Positions 37,046-48,540 of a DNA stretch of 64,000 bases are shown here, in pieces. Source of the DNA: Davidsoniella eucalypti. Its lineage: Eukaryota; Ascomycota; Sordariomycetes; Microascales; Ceratocystidaceae. Below the pieces are notes generated by a model. The model saw nothing but the letters and a program-made list of their open reading frames with translations, was not told the origin of the DNA and ran no database searches. The DNA is taken from positions 310,001 through 374,000 of the forward strand of contig RMBW01000017.1 in NCBI GenBank assembly GCA_004009845.1. Reading direction: 5' to 3'. How positions within the stretch are numbered: position 1 is the first letter of the stretch; each line of letters begins with the position of its first letter. The translations under genes and the position numbers were made by a program.

Positions 37046-38674
37046 ATGTCTGCCTCTCGGCCTCCTTTCAGCAACCTACGCATGGGTGGTAAGAAGAATC
37101 CAAATGCTCAAAGATGGAGCTAGTTGTACTAGCATCTTGCAAACGGCAATACTCGCCTCGACCCGAATTTTCAATTTACTAACCACCAAGCTCATTGTTT
37201 TTTGTTCGATTGTAGAGGTTGTACGCGAAAAAGTCCAAGACGGCGTCACCGGTGAGACGCGCGACCTTCAATACACCCAATGCAAGGTTGTAGGCAACGG
37301 TTCCTTTGGTATTGTCTTCCAGACAAAGCTCTCACCTTCCGGAGAAGATGCCGCCATCAAGCGTGTTCTTCAGGACAAGCGCTTCAAGGTATATCTGCCA
37401 CCAAATTGTAGCCAATTGATGGATTCTTACCCATCAATTTGATTGGCTAATTGATACTAACCAGTCTAAATCATGTGTAGAACCGTGAGCTGCAAATCAT
37501 GCGCATCGTCCGCCACCCCAATATCGTACAGCTGAAGGCATTCTTCTTTTCTAATGGCGAACGGGTAAGTCATAGATGCCATTTATTACATGGGACCTAG
37601 TTTGGGCTAGGATCAAGAAGTCTTCTAACTAAAGAGTTTACGTTTTACAGAAGGACGAGGTCTATTTAAACTTGGTGCAGGAGTTCGTGCCAGAGACTGT
37701 CTATAGGGCGTCTAGATTCTTTACTAAGATGAAGAGTACTATGCCGATCCTGGAAGTCAAGCTGTACATTTACCAGCTCTTTCGCGCGCTCGCCTACATT
37801 CATTCCCAGGGAATCTGCCATAGAGACATCAAGCCCCAAAACCTCTTGCTCGACCCCTCAACAGGTGTTCTAAAGCTTTGTGATTTCGGTAGCGCCAAGA
37901 TTCTAGTGGAAAATGAGCCCAACGTCTCCTACATCTGCTCCAGATATTACCGTGCGCCTGAGCTGATCTTTGGTGCAACCAACTACACGACAAAGATTGG
38001 TAAATATACACTAGCCGTCCCTCCCCGTTGAGCTTTGTTGTTGAGCTACCGAACTAACTGCTAGCAGATGTCTGGTCAACCGGTTGTGTTATGGCGGAAC
38101 TCATGCTGGGTCAGCCTCTATTCCCTGGAGAGTCGGGTATCGACCAGCTCGTAGAGATTATTAAGGTTTTGGGTACACCCACTCGTGAGCAGATCCGCAC
38201 CATGAACCCCAACTATATGGAGCACAAGTTCCCCCAGATCAAGCCTCACCCATTCAACAAGGTTTTCCGCAAGGCAGATGCCAACGCCATCGATCTGATT
38301 GAGAAGCTTCTCGAATACACGCCCACCGAGCGCAAGTCTGCAATTGACGCCATGGTGCACCCCTTTTTCGATGAACTTCGGGATCCTGCCACCAAGCTTC
38401 CGGATTCTCGTCACCCATCAGGCCAACTGCGTGAACTTCCCGAGCTTTTCAACTTCACACGTCACGGTAGGTTAAAAACGATACACATCTACCAATTTAT
38501 CTTGTCCATGTCATATCTAACACATATATACCCAATATAGAACTATCCATCGCACCCCAGTTGAACCACCAGCTTATCCCCGCTCACATGCGGCCAGTCT
38601 TACTCGCACAGGGCAACGATATCGATAACCTCACCCCGATGACTAAAGACGAAATGGCGGCACGCCTCGACTGA
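37046..38674 (+). CDS. GSK3: Glycogen synthase kinase 3 family Ser/Thr kinase
   Basis: CMGC-group kinase of the GSK3/shaggy family (yeast Rim11/Mck1, fission yeast Skp1), acting in stress, cell-cycle and developmental signalling. Exons are 37046-37088, 37216-37388, 37481-37564, 37651-37999, 38068-38466 and 38541-38674; all junctions keep frame and give 393 residues. Motifs: Gly loop VGNGSFGIVF (40-49), ATP-binding Lys in AAIK (K63), catalytic loop HRDIKPQN (157-164), DFGSAK (178-183), and the activation segment NVSYICSRYYRAPE, in which Y194 matches the auto-phosphorylated Tyr216 of human GSK3beta. The primed-substrate Arg/Lys pocket and C-lobe (DVWSTGCVMAELMLG) are intact. The N-terminus lacks the animal inhibitory-serine context. 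Introns of 68-127 nt have GATACTAACC/ACTAAC branch sites. Confidence 0.96.
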
Positions 38675-40567
38675 AAAATCCCGACGAATATTTTTTGTTT
38701 TCCAATACCACGCTCGCTCTCTATTATGAATGAATCAAGAATCGTTTTAAGTCGAAACTTTACGACTGATTGACTTGACACTGTTAAAACATCGTCCAGA
38801 GATGTTACTCTTGAGTTGCCATAAAGCCCCAGTCTTTACCTCAGTGACTTGAGTTTGAATTTTATCGCATGGAAAATCGACTGTTTTACATGTAGGAACC
38901 GTTGTTGCCTTGTCCACTGTGTTGACTTTTAGAAAGTATGACCAGTGCCAGCCACAAAAAGGAAAAAAAATGACCTTACGACCAACCATCAAGCTATATA
39001 ATTCTTACGATGCCTATCAGTCCTAATGATATATGGCTTTCCATAATCTCGATTCTTCACCTCTTGTGTTTATTATCGTCATCATTGGATTCAGTGCTTT
39101 CGTTTCCTTCTTCGCCCACCAACCAGTCGCATTCATCATCACTCATAAGAAAGATGACTGTATGTTGTTGGATTACTTTGACTTGATATCGCTACTACTT
39201 TCATGTCCTATCTTTTATTCTTTTGTTTGCCGGCTTCTTTTCTTCATCCACTTCGTTTTTTCTTCTTTGTTTCCAACTTTACCCTCAACCCATTTGTCAT
39301 GTCTTATTCTTTAAACTCATCTCATACCACTCATACTACTAGTCTCACTTACTGGACTCGCTGATACACGTGCTGTATTCTCTTGTCGGCGACGACAAAT
39401 CAAGAGAATGACGACGTGCGTTGTAATGGGCGAATAAAAAACGAGTCCATTGACTCGTTTCACGGCGCAAATGCATTCATGGCCTGGCATATTTCACACA
39501 ATATCTCGAATATCATAGAAATAGACATGATCTATTACATAGATACAAATGAGAATGTGAGTTGAAGGTGCCATGCTAGTTCGGAGTTGATTTCATATTT
39601 TGTTTGGAGGGCTATTCACTCATAGCTAAATGGCCATCCCTGGAGTTAGATATGCGGTGTCCTTTCTGCTTTCTGCTATTATTACCGCTTTATTTTTTTC
39701 TGGCTATTCTTTATCTATTTTTATTTTCCTTTGGGATCTTGGTACGACATTGATAAAAACCAAAAGACTGCTTTGCCATTACGGTTCAAATTTAAAAACT
39801 CCATAAGGAAATTACTTTATATATCCAAGTTTGTTCTTCAATGCTTGTGTGACACCCGTTTTTTATATTGATTCCCCAGTATATGTAAATGTAATCAGAT
39901 GACTTGGGTTTCAACAACTCCATGCGTTGTTTTGACTTGATACGTACATAGTACAGGTAAGGAAACGTGGATATAGACTATATATCTTGTCACTATGCAA
40001 CGTGATGAATGGAACAGAGATGTCAAGATGTATATTAATGAATTTACTTCAAATAAGTCGGAGCTTTAGTAAGGCATGCATGTAATGATATAAGTAGTGT
40101 AGGTAGTAACGTCAGGGGCGAATTGTGTTTATCGAAGATCTATTTTATATTCGTAAATATTATATCTGTGTTTTTCTTCCTGTTTTTTCAATCAAGCTCC
40201 ATACAATGGTTCCTAGGGAAGCGACCCACTCAAGTCAGGTACCGTTGCTTAGTCAGACAAGCGACTAGGCTGTTTTGGGAGAAGCAACCTGGGCTGAAGT
40301 CGCGCTAGGGATGCCGCGTTCGAAAGCTTCCTGGTCCGGAAAAGGCAGGCTTTCTCTTGATCAGCCTTGTAATAGCATAGCAACAGAAGTTTTTTTTTTT
40401 TTCTTTCCGTTCGAGCAATTGTATCCAATCAGACCTTCCTTCTTCACTTTGCGCAATTTTTTTATGGTCTGACTATTTGATCTCATCTCCATTAAATCTT
40501 GATCGCATCTAGAGCTTCTTTTGCGACAACTTACGCTTAATCCATAAATCATTGGCACTTGGGTACG
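38675..40567. other. 1.9 kb spacer between GSK3 and CBC1
   Basis: Holds the GSK3 3' region and the CBC1 promoter. Pyrimidine-rich stretches lie at about 39185-39310 and 40391-40402 (a T run), the latter about 170 bp before the CBC1 start. No recognisable coding frame. Confidence 0.5.
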
Positions 40568-43211
40568 ATGTCTGACTACGACCGCCGTCCCCATCACGGC
40601 TCTTTCCAAAACAACCGTAAGAGACGGTTCAGAGGTATGGAACCGATTTTCGTGGCCCTCATCCTAATAAATTGACTCGGGACGAGAAGCTGCTAGCGAA
40701 AAAACGCCGTCATTTTCTTATATCTTGTTTCATATGTCCATGTCCGCAATTCAATCGCAACAATCCATCAATCTAACAATACATCTGCGCAACTTCTAGA
40801 TGACGATGAGAATGACCGCCGTGGCCCTCGTCGCCGTGTCGACAACGCACCGCCTCACATCAAGCTTCGTCGGGCTATGATGAACATTGCGGACTCCTCG
40901 CATCTCAGATGGCAAGACGATGCGCGGACGATATCTCACATCGTCTGTGACAACTACGAGAATAGCACCGAAGTGCGCACTTTATTCAACGAGCTTCTCT
41001 TCCTCATTGTCTACGAGCAGCCCATGAAGCTTCCATTTATCGGCTACACCCTGATGATCATCAACACCAACAAGGCTGCTGTCCTAGAAAAGCTTCTGCC
41101 TAAAATCACAGATACTATCCAGGAAAGCATCCAGAAGGGCGACTGGCGTCGTGCCAAGCTGCTGGTCCGTTTGCTAGGCTCCATACAACCCATTCTCAAT
41201 GACGACGGTGTGTTCCCAATCCTTGATGAGCTGTTCAACAAGGCTGGTGCGTTGCAAAGCGAGAGCTCCGACGATGTAAGTAACATAATATATGTTAGTC
41301 TTTATACATTACAGCAGAAACTAACTATTCTGCAAACAGACCGTCGGCACAGAACTAGTCAAGATCATCCTTCTCACCCTACCCCATATCATGTCCTACT
41401 CGCCCGATAGCTGGAAGATCAAGGCTATCGAGCTTATGGAAAAGACCGACATTATCGCTAGCGAACCACATTCTCTCCAGAGCTTTGTCGATCCCATCCT
41501 CTCCGATAATGGTGTTGATTCTGGCAACGGTGCAAGTATCGTAGGCCTTTTGCAAAAACAACTGCAAACCGAGGCCGATAACAACTGGAAGCTGGACTTC
41601 ATGCCCCGTCCCTGGATTGCGCCATCGGGTGATGCGCAAATGCAGGGAAGAATCAACGACTCCGTGAAGCACAATCTGCCTGAGATCAAGCTTCCCGAGA
41701 AACTTCTTCAGGGCCCCCGTGGCCTATTTCCCGAGGTCTGGTTTTCTGTTTATAGTAGCAACGAAATGAAGAGCGTGCCTCCCACCTCGTCTATCGCCTC
41801 GACTGTTATCCGCGACGTTCTTGTCGATACGATCAATGGTCTCGATTTCAACCGTATCGCCAGTGCCCGTATGATCATCGATCTCGACAGCTACTTTGCC
41901 CCGAACACGTTTGCGCGACGTGAGACCAGCTTCGACCACCTCCGTGATTTACAGGAGGAAGGAAAGTCAACATGGAAGCCTGAAGATGTTGTTGTAGACT
42001 CGGTGTTCTCTCAAATCTTCCAGCTGCCCGCACCGCAGCACAAGATCGTCTATTACCACTCTGTTCTAACCGAGGCTTGTAAAGTGGCTCCTGCCGCTAT
42101 TGCGCCTAGCATGGGTCGTGCCATTCGCTATCTATACAACAACACTGCCAACTTGGATCTCGAGCTTTCGCAGCGCTTTGTTGCTTGGTTTGCCTATCAT
42201 CTTAGCAACTTTGGTTTCACCTGGAAGTGGCAGGAATGGGTAGGTGATGTCCAATTCTCAGAGCTTCACCCCCGCAAATCTTTCATCATCGGCGCCATCG
42301 ACCGTGAGATTCGTCTAAGTTTCTCGCAAAGAATCAGTGGCACCCTCCCTGAAGTTTATCGCGACCTAATTGCCCGGGAGACCGAGATTGACGAACCCGA
42401 GTTCAAGTTCAACAACTCAGAAGTTCCTTTTTCTGCTGAGGGCATCGAGATCGCTGGCCTATTACGCCGCAAGGCTGAGGATGAAGCTTTCCAGCCAGTG
42501 TTTGACAAAATTCAGACTGCGGCTCTTGATATTGGCAGTGACCCCTTAGTTGCTTCTACCGATGTGCTAATGACTTCTGTCTGCTGGGTTGGTTCCAAGT
42601 CACTAAGCCACAGCATCGCCTGCATCGAGCGTACCAAAGCCAAGCTTGCAGAGTTGACTAACGCATCTGAGACTGCCTGCGAACAACTCATGACATCTAT
42701 TGTAGAGTACTGGAAGTATCATCCCGGTATCATTGCTGCTCTGATCGATAAACTACTCAACATGGGAGTTTTGACACCTATCGCTATTGTGAAGTGGGCA
42801 ATTTCTAGCACTGCCATGTGCGAGGAGAATGCTACCCCTAACGCTGCTTTGGCCAAGACTGTTGTCTTTGAGATAGTACTTAACACTGTTCAACGTGTGA
42901 TCATGCGCCTAAACGAACCTATCGAGTCTTCGGAACTGAAGCCTACCAATGAGTCTCTAGACAATCTCTTCTCATCTATCCTAGAGTCACTGGAGAAGAT
43001 TGATACCGATGATGAAGAGGGTGTCGATGCTATCAAGACATGGAAAGCTAAATGGGCACGTGTCTTCAAGCGTAAGCAAGTGGTTCAAAATGCCATTATT
43101 CTAGAAGCGAAAACAGCCGCAGATCTCAAGGCTAAAGAAGAGGAGGAACTTGCCAGAGAAGCACAGGCCGACATTGAAGCGACTGTGGCTGCTGCTGATA
43201 CTGAGGAGTAA
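40568..43211 (+). CDS. CBC1: Nuclear cap-binding complex large subunit (CBP80/NCBP1)
   Basis: Large subunit of the nuclear cap-binding complex. With the small RRM subunit CBP20 (Cbc2) it binds the m7G cap of nascent polymerase II transcripts and supports splicing, export and the pioneer round of translation. Exons are 40568-40634, 40800-41275 and 41340-43211 (804 residues, the family's usual size). A basic Arg-rich N-terminus (RRPHHGSFQNNRKRRFR, then RRGPRRRV) looks like a bipartite nuclear signal. An MIF4G-type helical repeat follows (about 40-240: DNYENSTEVRTLFNELLFLIVYEQPMKLPFIG), then the second and third helical domains with LPAPQHKIVYYHSVLTEACK and FAYHLSNFGFTWKWQEW. The C-terminus is an acidic/basic coiled-coil-like helix. 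The first intron is long (165 nt); the second has AACTAACT. Confidence 0.95.
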
Positions 43212-43714
43212 GGGCATTTAGTTTACAATATAAACAATCCCGACCTCACTGTACCAAGCAGTCAAGGTAATCCAGGCGACAGCTTTGTAATTCATCAGCT
43301 GTGTTGTCGAGCAAGAGTGTTCGTAAGGGTTTATTGTGGCAAGGGGGGAGGAAAAGTACTCTTGTGGTGTACCTTTTGAGCCTATATCTATCTGGGTTTA
43401 TCACTCGGTTTATTTTTTTCGTTTTCACTAGAGTTTCGGGTCTCGAGTTTCTTGTTTATTGTCTGTATTTTCTTTCAGGGGAGTTCTTTGTTCCCCTTCT
43501 TGTTATCACCCTTTTCTCATTGTGTCAGCCGCATTATATAGATAAACCAGTACCTAAAAAAAAGCTTAATATCCTTTCATTACCTAACCATCTCAAACGC
43601 CACACTCACTATGGTTACTAGAAAGTATTTAGATTCTCTCCATGGGATGGCTACTCTGCTTCACGATAAAAAGCCATGAGCACTTCAAAGTTCAAATCGT
43701 AGCCTGGCTTATTA
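43212..43714. other. Downstream region of CBC1
   Basis: 3' untranslated or spacer sequence with T-rich stretches around 43390-43470. The minus-strand frame 43651-43833 may belong to the end of the disrupted membrane-protein locus, in a third frame. Confidence 0.4.
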
Positions 43715-44708
43715 TCAGCCACTAGCCGGCGCAGCAAATGATACCAAAACTCCGAAATGGCGGCCCAAGGTGAGTAACCCCTCATATTCAATAGAAAGCG
43801 GAATCTTGAATTTGCGAACGAGGATTGCTTCAAAATAGACCACGTTGATGATTCTAGCTACAATCGCAAATACGGCGGAATACCATATGTGACAATTACG
43901 CTTCTTCATTTCAGCATTGTGACCACCTTTGTATATCGATGCTTTGAACGAGCACATGGCCTATGAACATGAAGGGCACCGATAAGGTTAAAAGCCAGGC
44001 ATAACAGGACGATCATAGAGACACCTAAGTTGTACAGGGCGAGCTCATTCGACGGAAACATGATGATCTCGCGATTAGCCTTATCCCAGATATACGTTAT
44101 TGCCCCGCCATGTCCGGACAAGTAACATATGTCAATAAGAGCTCACTCACCCGCGTCGTTCTTGCAAGGTTTCATGGCGGGCCGTGAGTCCGCGTCCCCA
44201 TCATAGTCGTCTTGGTTGAGTAGCTCCATATCGCGTTGACCGTGGGTGACGATGGCGAGGAAGCTGGATATTTGGAAGGTGAAGATGAGGAGAAACATTA
44301 GACGGCGGCGAGATGGGGTTAACCGGAAGTTGTAGAATATGCTAGGACCGAGAAACCAGGCGCTGACTTGTATGATGTGTGGAACCACGATGTAGCCAAT
44401 ATCAGAGACGGCACTGACGTCGCTTCAGTATGCTTTGTGGTAGGCATCGATGACGGCTATGGATGGCATTATATCTAGATATGACAGGCTAGTTAAATGA
44501 CAGACATATACCGGAATAAGCTTTTTTGCTCGGTTAAGAAACGATGCAAGTGTCGTACAAGATTACCGCCAAGGAACAGAAATAGCCAAGATAGCCATGT
44601 GTCACACTCCCCAACATAAAAAAAAAAACTCAACACGCAGAACGATGTAGAAAGATAGTCGTGGGACGAAGCTATATATTGGACGTTCTCTATACAAACA
44701 GACGACAT
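43715..44708 (-). pseudogene. Disrupted multi-pass membrane protein (pseudogene, or gene with unresolved splicing)
   Basis: Reading the minus strand from about 44708, a hydrophobic frame (LSWLFLFLGGNLVRHLHRF, then QKSLFR) can be spliced across 44414-44511 (GTATAT..CAG, phase kept) to AVSDIGYIVVPHIIQV and further hydrophobic segments. An in-frame TGA at 44143-44145 then interrupts, although the same frame continues open with ELALYNLGVSMIVLLCLAFN. A frame change near 43910-43960 is needed to reach KKRNCHIWYSAVFAIVARIINVVYFEAI. A GTGAGT at about 44152 could start a 126-nt frame-preserving intron past the TGA, but I found no canonical intron for the later frame change. The family was not recognised. 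At least five membrane segments are visible. Either a decayed gene or one with unusual introns. Confidence 0.45.
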
Positions 44709-45178
44709 ATTTGTCGAAGCTACTACCTGACGAGTAGACTTTTTGATCGTGTCATATACGAGATAGAGAAGAATATGTAAGGTTCTTATAGCTGACAAAA
44801 TACTAGATTCATTAACAAGGAGATCCTATGATGATCTATTAAGCTAATGTTTAGATTTGACTCAGCGAAGAGGGTTTATGGGTGGACAAACAAAAAGCAA
44901 ACCCTAGCTAGTTTGATGATCCGAGAAAAAGGAAATAAAATAAAGAAATTAAACGCCGATAACGCCCAATGCTAGTTGGAGATGTGTGCTACAATATGAA
45001 TCCCGAATTGCCTGCCTGAACCATCTAAAGGAAACTATCTCAACTACCAACTATATCCCAACGCCGGCAGTGTCTCGCGTAGCACCACGCCCCTCGACAC
45101 CCTCCACTCTTTTTTGATGCCCGGATTAGAGTCTTATTACATTTGCTTATTATAGACGAAGACCAGTTCTTCGTTTCT
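44709..45178. other. Spacer between the membrane-protein locus and HSH49
   Basis: AT-rich spacer containing the HSH49 3' region. An AAACCCTAG element lies near 44899-44907. No coding frame supported. Confidence 0.5.
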
Positions 45179-46421
45179 TCATTTACGGGCGAATCCCGGG
45201 GGCGGATGGTGCGGGAAGCCCTGCGGCGCCATCATTCCGGGCGGTGGAGCCTGTAGAAGACCTGGTGGTACACCAAAACCCGCGGGTATTCCAGGCGGAG
45301 GAACATTAGCAGGTCCACCGCGGTAACCTGGGTGGAAATCGGCTGGGTTTGTGTATGCAGGTTGACCAGCTGGTGGACGAGCAGGTAGACCTAATGGAGC
45401 GGCCGGTAGCACAGGCATGCCTAGACCCATCGGTGTCTGTTGTTGTTGTTGGTGATGATGTTGATTGCCGTGGTTGTGATGTCCATGATGGTCACCATTA
45501 CCTTGCCCACCGCGCGGCGCATAGTTGCGTTGTCCTCCAGTGTGTGATGGGTATGTTTGCGCATTGTTGTAAGCGCCCATTGGCGGGGGACCCTTGGGAT
45601 CGAAACCAGCAGGGACCAATGGGACCTCTGGAGCACCGTTAGGGCCTGCGGAGCGGGGAGTGGATGTCGTCGGAGTGGCGTTTGCGCCGGTTCCGGGACC
45701 ACGCTCGAGTAGACCCGAGGGAAGCTGTGACTCGGGAATGATGTTATGCTTCTTTGCTTGGGCAGCTAGCTCACGTTCGGCTTGGTCACCGTGACGCTCG
45801 TTCTTGCCGTCCTTCTTGAAGGCATACTGCACAACGACCTGCTTGCTCAGGATGTACTGCGAATTCATGGTATCGATAGCAGCATCTGATGAGTCGAAGT
45901 CGGCATATGAAACAAACCCGTACCCCTTCGACGTACTGCTCTCATCGCGTGCGACCTTGGGAAGGTTAATCAACGGGCCGAAGCGCGAGAAGGTATCGTA
46001 CAGCAAGCGCTCGTCTACCATGATATCCAGATTACCAATGTATAGCTCGGCGCCGACCTCGGCGGCACGCGTCTTGTCGGCGCTGGCTTTGTTGACACGC
46101 ACGGATTTTCCGTATAGCTTCACGCCGTTGAGAACATTGGCGGCGTAGTCAGCGTCGGCGGGCGTGCGGAATTCGACAAAGCCGAAGCCTTGGTGGTTCT
46201 GAGTTACGCGGTCGCGCGGCATGTGGAGGTTGTGGATGGGGCCCATTTGGAGCATGATTTCATACACCATGGCAGCGGTAGCACGCTCGTCGATATTGCC
46301 GACGTAGACCGTCGCATCTTTGTCTTGCTCCCTATAACACGCCGGTATGTTAGAGATAGTTCTAGTATCGTCATGAAGTGAAATCCGGCACGTCGTCTTA
46401 CCAATGTCTGTTCTGAGCCAT
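45179..46421 (-). CDS. HSH49: Splicing factor 3B subunit 4 (Hsh49/SAP49)
   Basis: Component of the SF3b complex of the U2 snRNP that contacts pre-mRNA near the branch site and binds SF3B2/Cus1. Exons are 46402-46421 and 45179-46331, giving 390 residues; the 70-nt intron is GTAAGA..TAG and splits Trp7. RRM1 has RNP2 VYVGNI (about 15-20) and RNP1 GFGFVEF (55-61). RRM2 has RNP2 LYIGNL (103-108) and RNP1 KGYGFVSY (142-149). After the second RRM come KNERHGDQAERELAAQAKKHNIIP and a long Pro/Gly/His/Gln-rich tail, as in metazoan and filamentous-fungal SF3B4 and unlike the short budding-yeast protein. It is divergent from URM1 across 348 bp. Confidence 0.95.
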
Positions 46422-46769
46422 CTTGGGCGGTTAATTATGGGATAGACTGAAATTTAGATAGCAAAGAAATTGTGTCGCCTAGGAAATACAGAAGTTGAAG
46501 GAGGAAATTCTGCGGAAGTTGGCCTGCTAGATTCTTCAGCCCTGTCGCATATCTACTTTTTTTTTGCGATTACCTAGGAAATCGCCAGCCTTGCGAACAC
46601 TTGTCACGTGATACATATCAACTCTGTCCAACCCTAGTGGAGCGACATTAGCATATATACCCTAATGAATTTACTTAATTGGTACGAATTTTTGGGAGGT
46701 TCCTAACGATTAAGTTCATACTTTGATGTATAGAGTTACTCGTAACAATTCCTCTCTGCATGTGATAAA
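46422..46769. promoter_or_regulatory. Divergent promoter region of HSH49 and URM1
   Basis: 348 bp between two start codons. Contains CACGTGA at 46605-46611 and two ACCCTA elements at 46630-46637 and 46659-46665. The same motif set and rough spacing occur in the RTT109/MRPL15 divergent promoter. A T-run at about 46558-46565 is present on the HSH49 side. Confidence 0.5.
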
Positions 46770-48540
46770 ATGACTTCTCCTACGTAAGTTTCTTGCACTT
46801 TCAATCTCAGACATGGCGTTCTTGATATTCTTCTTACAGCTACTATATGATTCTTGGCTTATTGAAGGAGAGATCATCCGGCGTTGAACCCAAGTGTTGT
46901 CGCACAAAGCCATAAAATGTTCTTATAGACTACAGCTAACCACATGACAGAGATGACGTCGAAACCGTTTCGGTTCAAGTAGAACTAGCGTAAGTAGCTG
47001 TTCTCCATCGCTTGTATGGTGTCCATAAGCCACTCAAGCCAACTTAAAGTGTTGTTTCGGTGTTATATTTTCCCATCTATCCCGAGCCGTTATCGAAAAG
47101 GATACATCTATATGCGTTGTATATTTACCCAAGCCAAAGGAAGCAAATGCGTATTATCTCCACCAATCTCTGGCTATTGGCTGAGGCGAGCCGGCCTAAT
47201 TGAAGTTCGGCTATACTTGTTGTTGTCGTCTACCAACAGATACACCTCGGTTATGAATATCAGCACTCAGAATCATTCATAACCAATGTGTACCAACATG
47301 AATAAAGCCGGGTATCAGTTATGAGAATGTACTTCACGCCTTGCTATTAGAATGTGTTTGCATTTCCCTGGCTATGCTAGACGAGTAATCATATATGCCA
47401 TAAAATGGATATAGAACTGCTTGAGCCGATTTAGCAAAACTATACCAAAAACGCCTGAAAACAATAGGCTACGCCAAGGGAACACTGCCAGCTAACCAGA
47501 CATGTCGATAGAGGGGGACTGGATACTCTTTTTGGCGGTCAAGCGACATTGTTAGTCAGCGTACCAAGATCTTCAGCGATCACAGAAAGCAATCCTACAA
47601 TCACCGTCGGAGACCTCGTCCAGCATCTTGGCGAAGCGGTCATAACTGATTCGCGCAAAGAGCTGTTCATCATTGACAGCCATATGTAAGTTGCCTAACA
47701 CACATCACCACCTTGACAGTGAACGCCACCCATACATCCTCGCTTCCCATATCTCTATTTGGCTTATGATGCTTAACGTCATGAAATATATTATCCACGA
47801 AAGGCAGGGCGACATGTGCCAGCTTGGCATTTGGCATTAGAGGCTGTGTGGCTACGATCAGCTGCTATAGAAGTACTGCTTTGTGACACTACTACAGCAT
47901 ATAGTACTCCAGCAAAGCCTGACGGCCATATATGATGGCCAAAGTATTTTGAGCAGGGCTATCACTGATATAGGCAATCATAAGATTGCTAATCAGCCAA
48001 AACACAGCTTTGGCTCTGCACACGTACTCATATGATGCTTTGAATGGATCGCATTGCTTTACCGAATGAACAGCTCGCGAACATGAGGCTGCTGATATAA
48101 TCCTTTCATTATATGTTCCATGATAGCAAAGTACAGTATATGAGCTTGATCATTGAAAGAAACTGCGTACTGGATATACTACGCGCCTTATATTGGCACA
48201 TTGATATAGACCTGTATGTCACGTTGCAAGCTACATTCATGACAGTACACTGCCTGGTATATCATGAAAGGAAGCTTATAAACGGCCATTGGGTGGCACA
48301 TTCAATCCTACATTCTACATGGCTACTACCAATCCACTACAAACACGTACAACACCAATGCGCTGGACTGCACGTGATTCTACAATTACTAACGCTTACA
48401 TTGTATTATCACAACCTTTTAGTCGTCCGGGAATCATGGTCTTGGTAAATGAAGTAGACTGGGAGCTTGAAGGTGAAGAAGATTGCCGCCTTAACAACGG
48501 AGACAATGTATTGTTTGTGTCAACGTTGCACGGTGGTTAA
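46770..48540 (+). CDS. URM1: Ubiquitin-related modifier Urm1, split by very large introns
   Basis: Ubiquitin-like sulfur carrier. Its C-terminal Gly-Gly is thiocarboxylated by the E1-like Uba4 and donates sulfur for 2-thiolation of wobble uridine in tRNA, and can also conjugate to proteins. Exons are 46770-46783, 46951-46989, 47512-47685 and 48423-48540, giving 114 residues. Recognisable segments: DDVETVSVQVELAGGLDTLFGG, ITVGDLVQHLGEAVITDSRKELFIIDSHI, RPGIMVLVNEVDWELEGEED, and the C-terminus NGDNVLFVSTLHGG, with the obligatory terminal GG. Every junction keeps frame and uses GTAAGT donors; acceptor-side branch sites are GCTAAC, GCTAAC and TACTAAC. Intron lengths are 167, 522 and 737 nt, about four times the coding length, whereas other introns here are about 60-165 nt. 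The first exon encodes only MTSP plus two bases. Confidence 0.9.

Noticed and set aside
44425..44427. TGA first read as a nonsense mutation in the membrane-protein locus
   Set aside because: It falls within a plausible 98-nt intron (44414-44511) that preserves phase, so it is not used as evidence of decay.
47016..47282. 88-codon open frame inside the URM1 region
   Set aside because: It lies wholly in URM1 intron 2 and has no family resemblance. It could only matter if a nested gene exists, which nothing supports.
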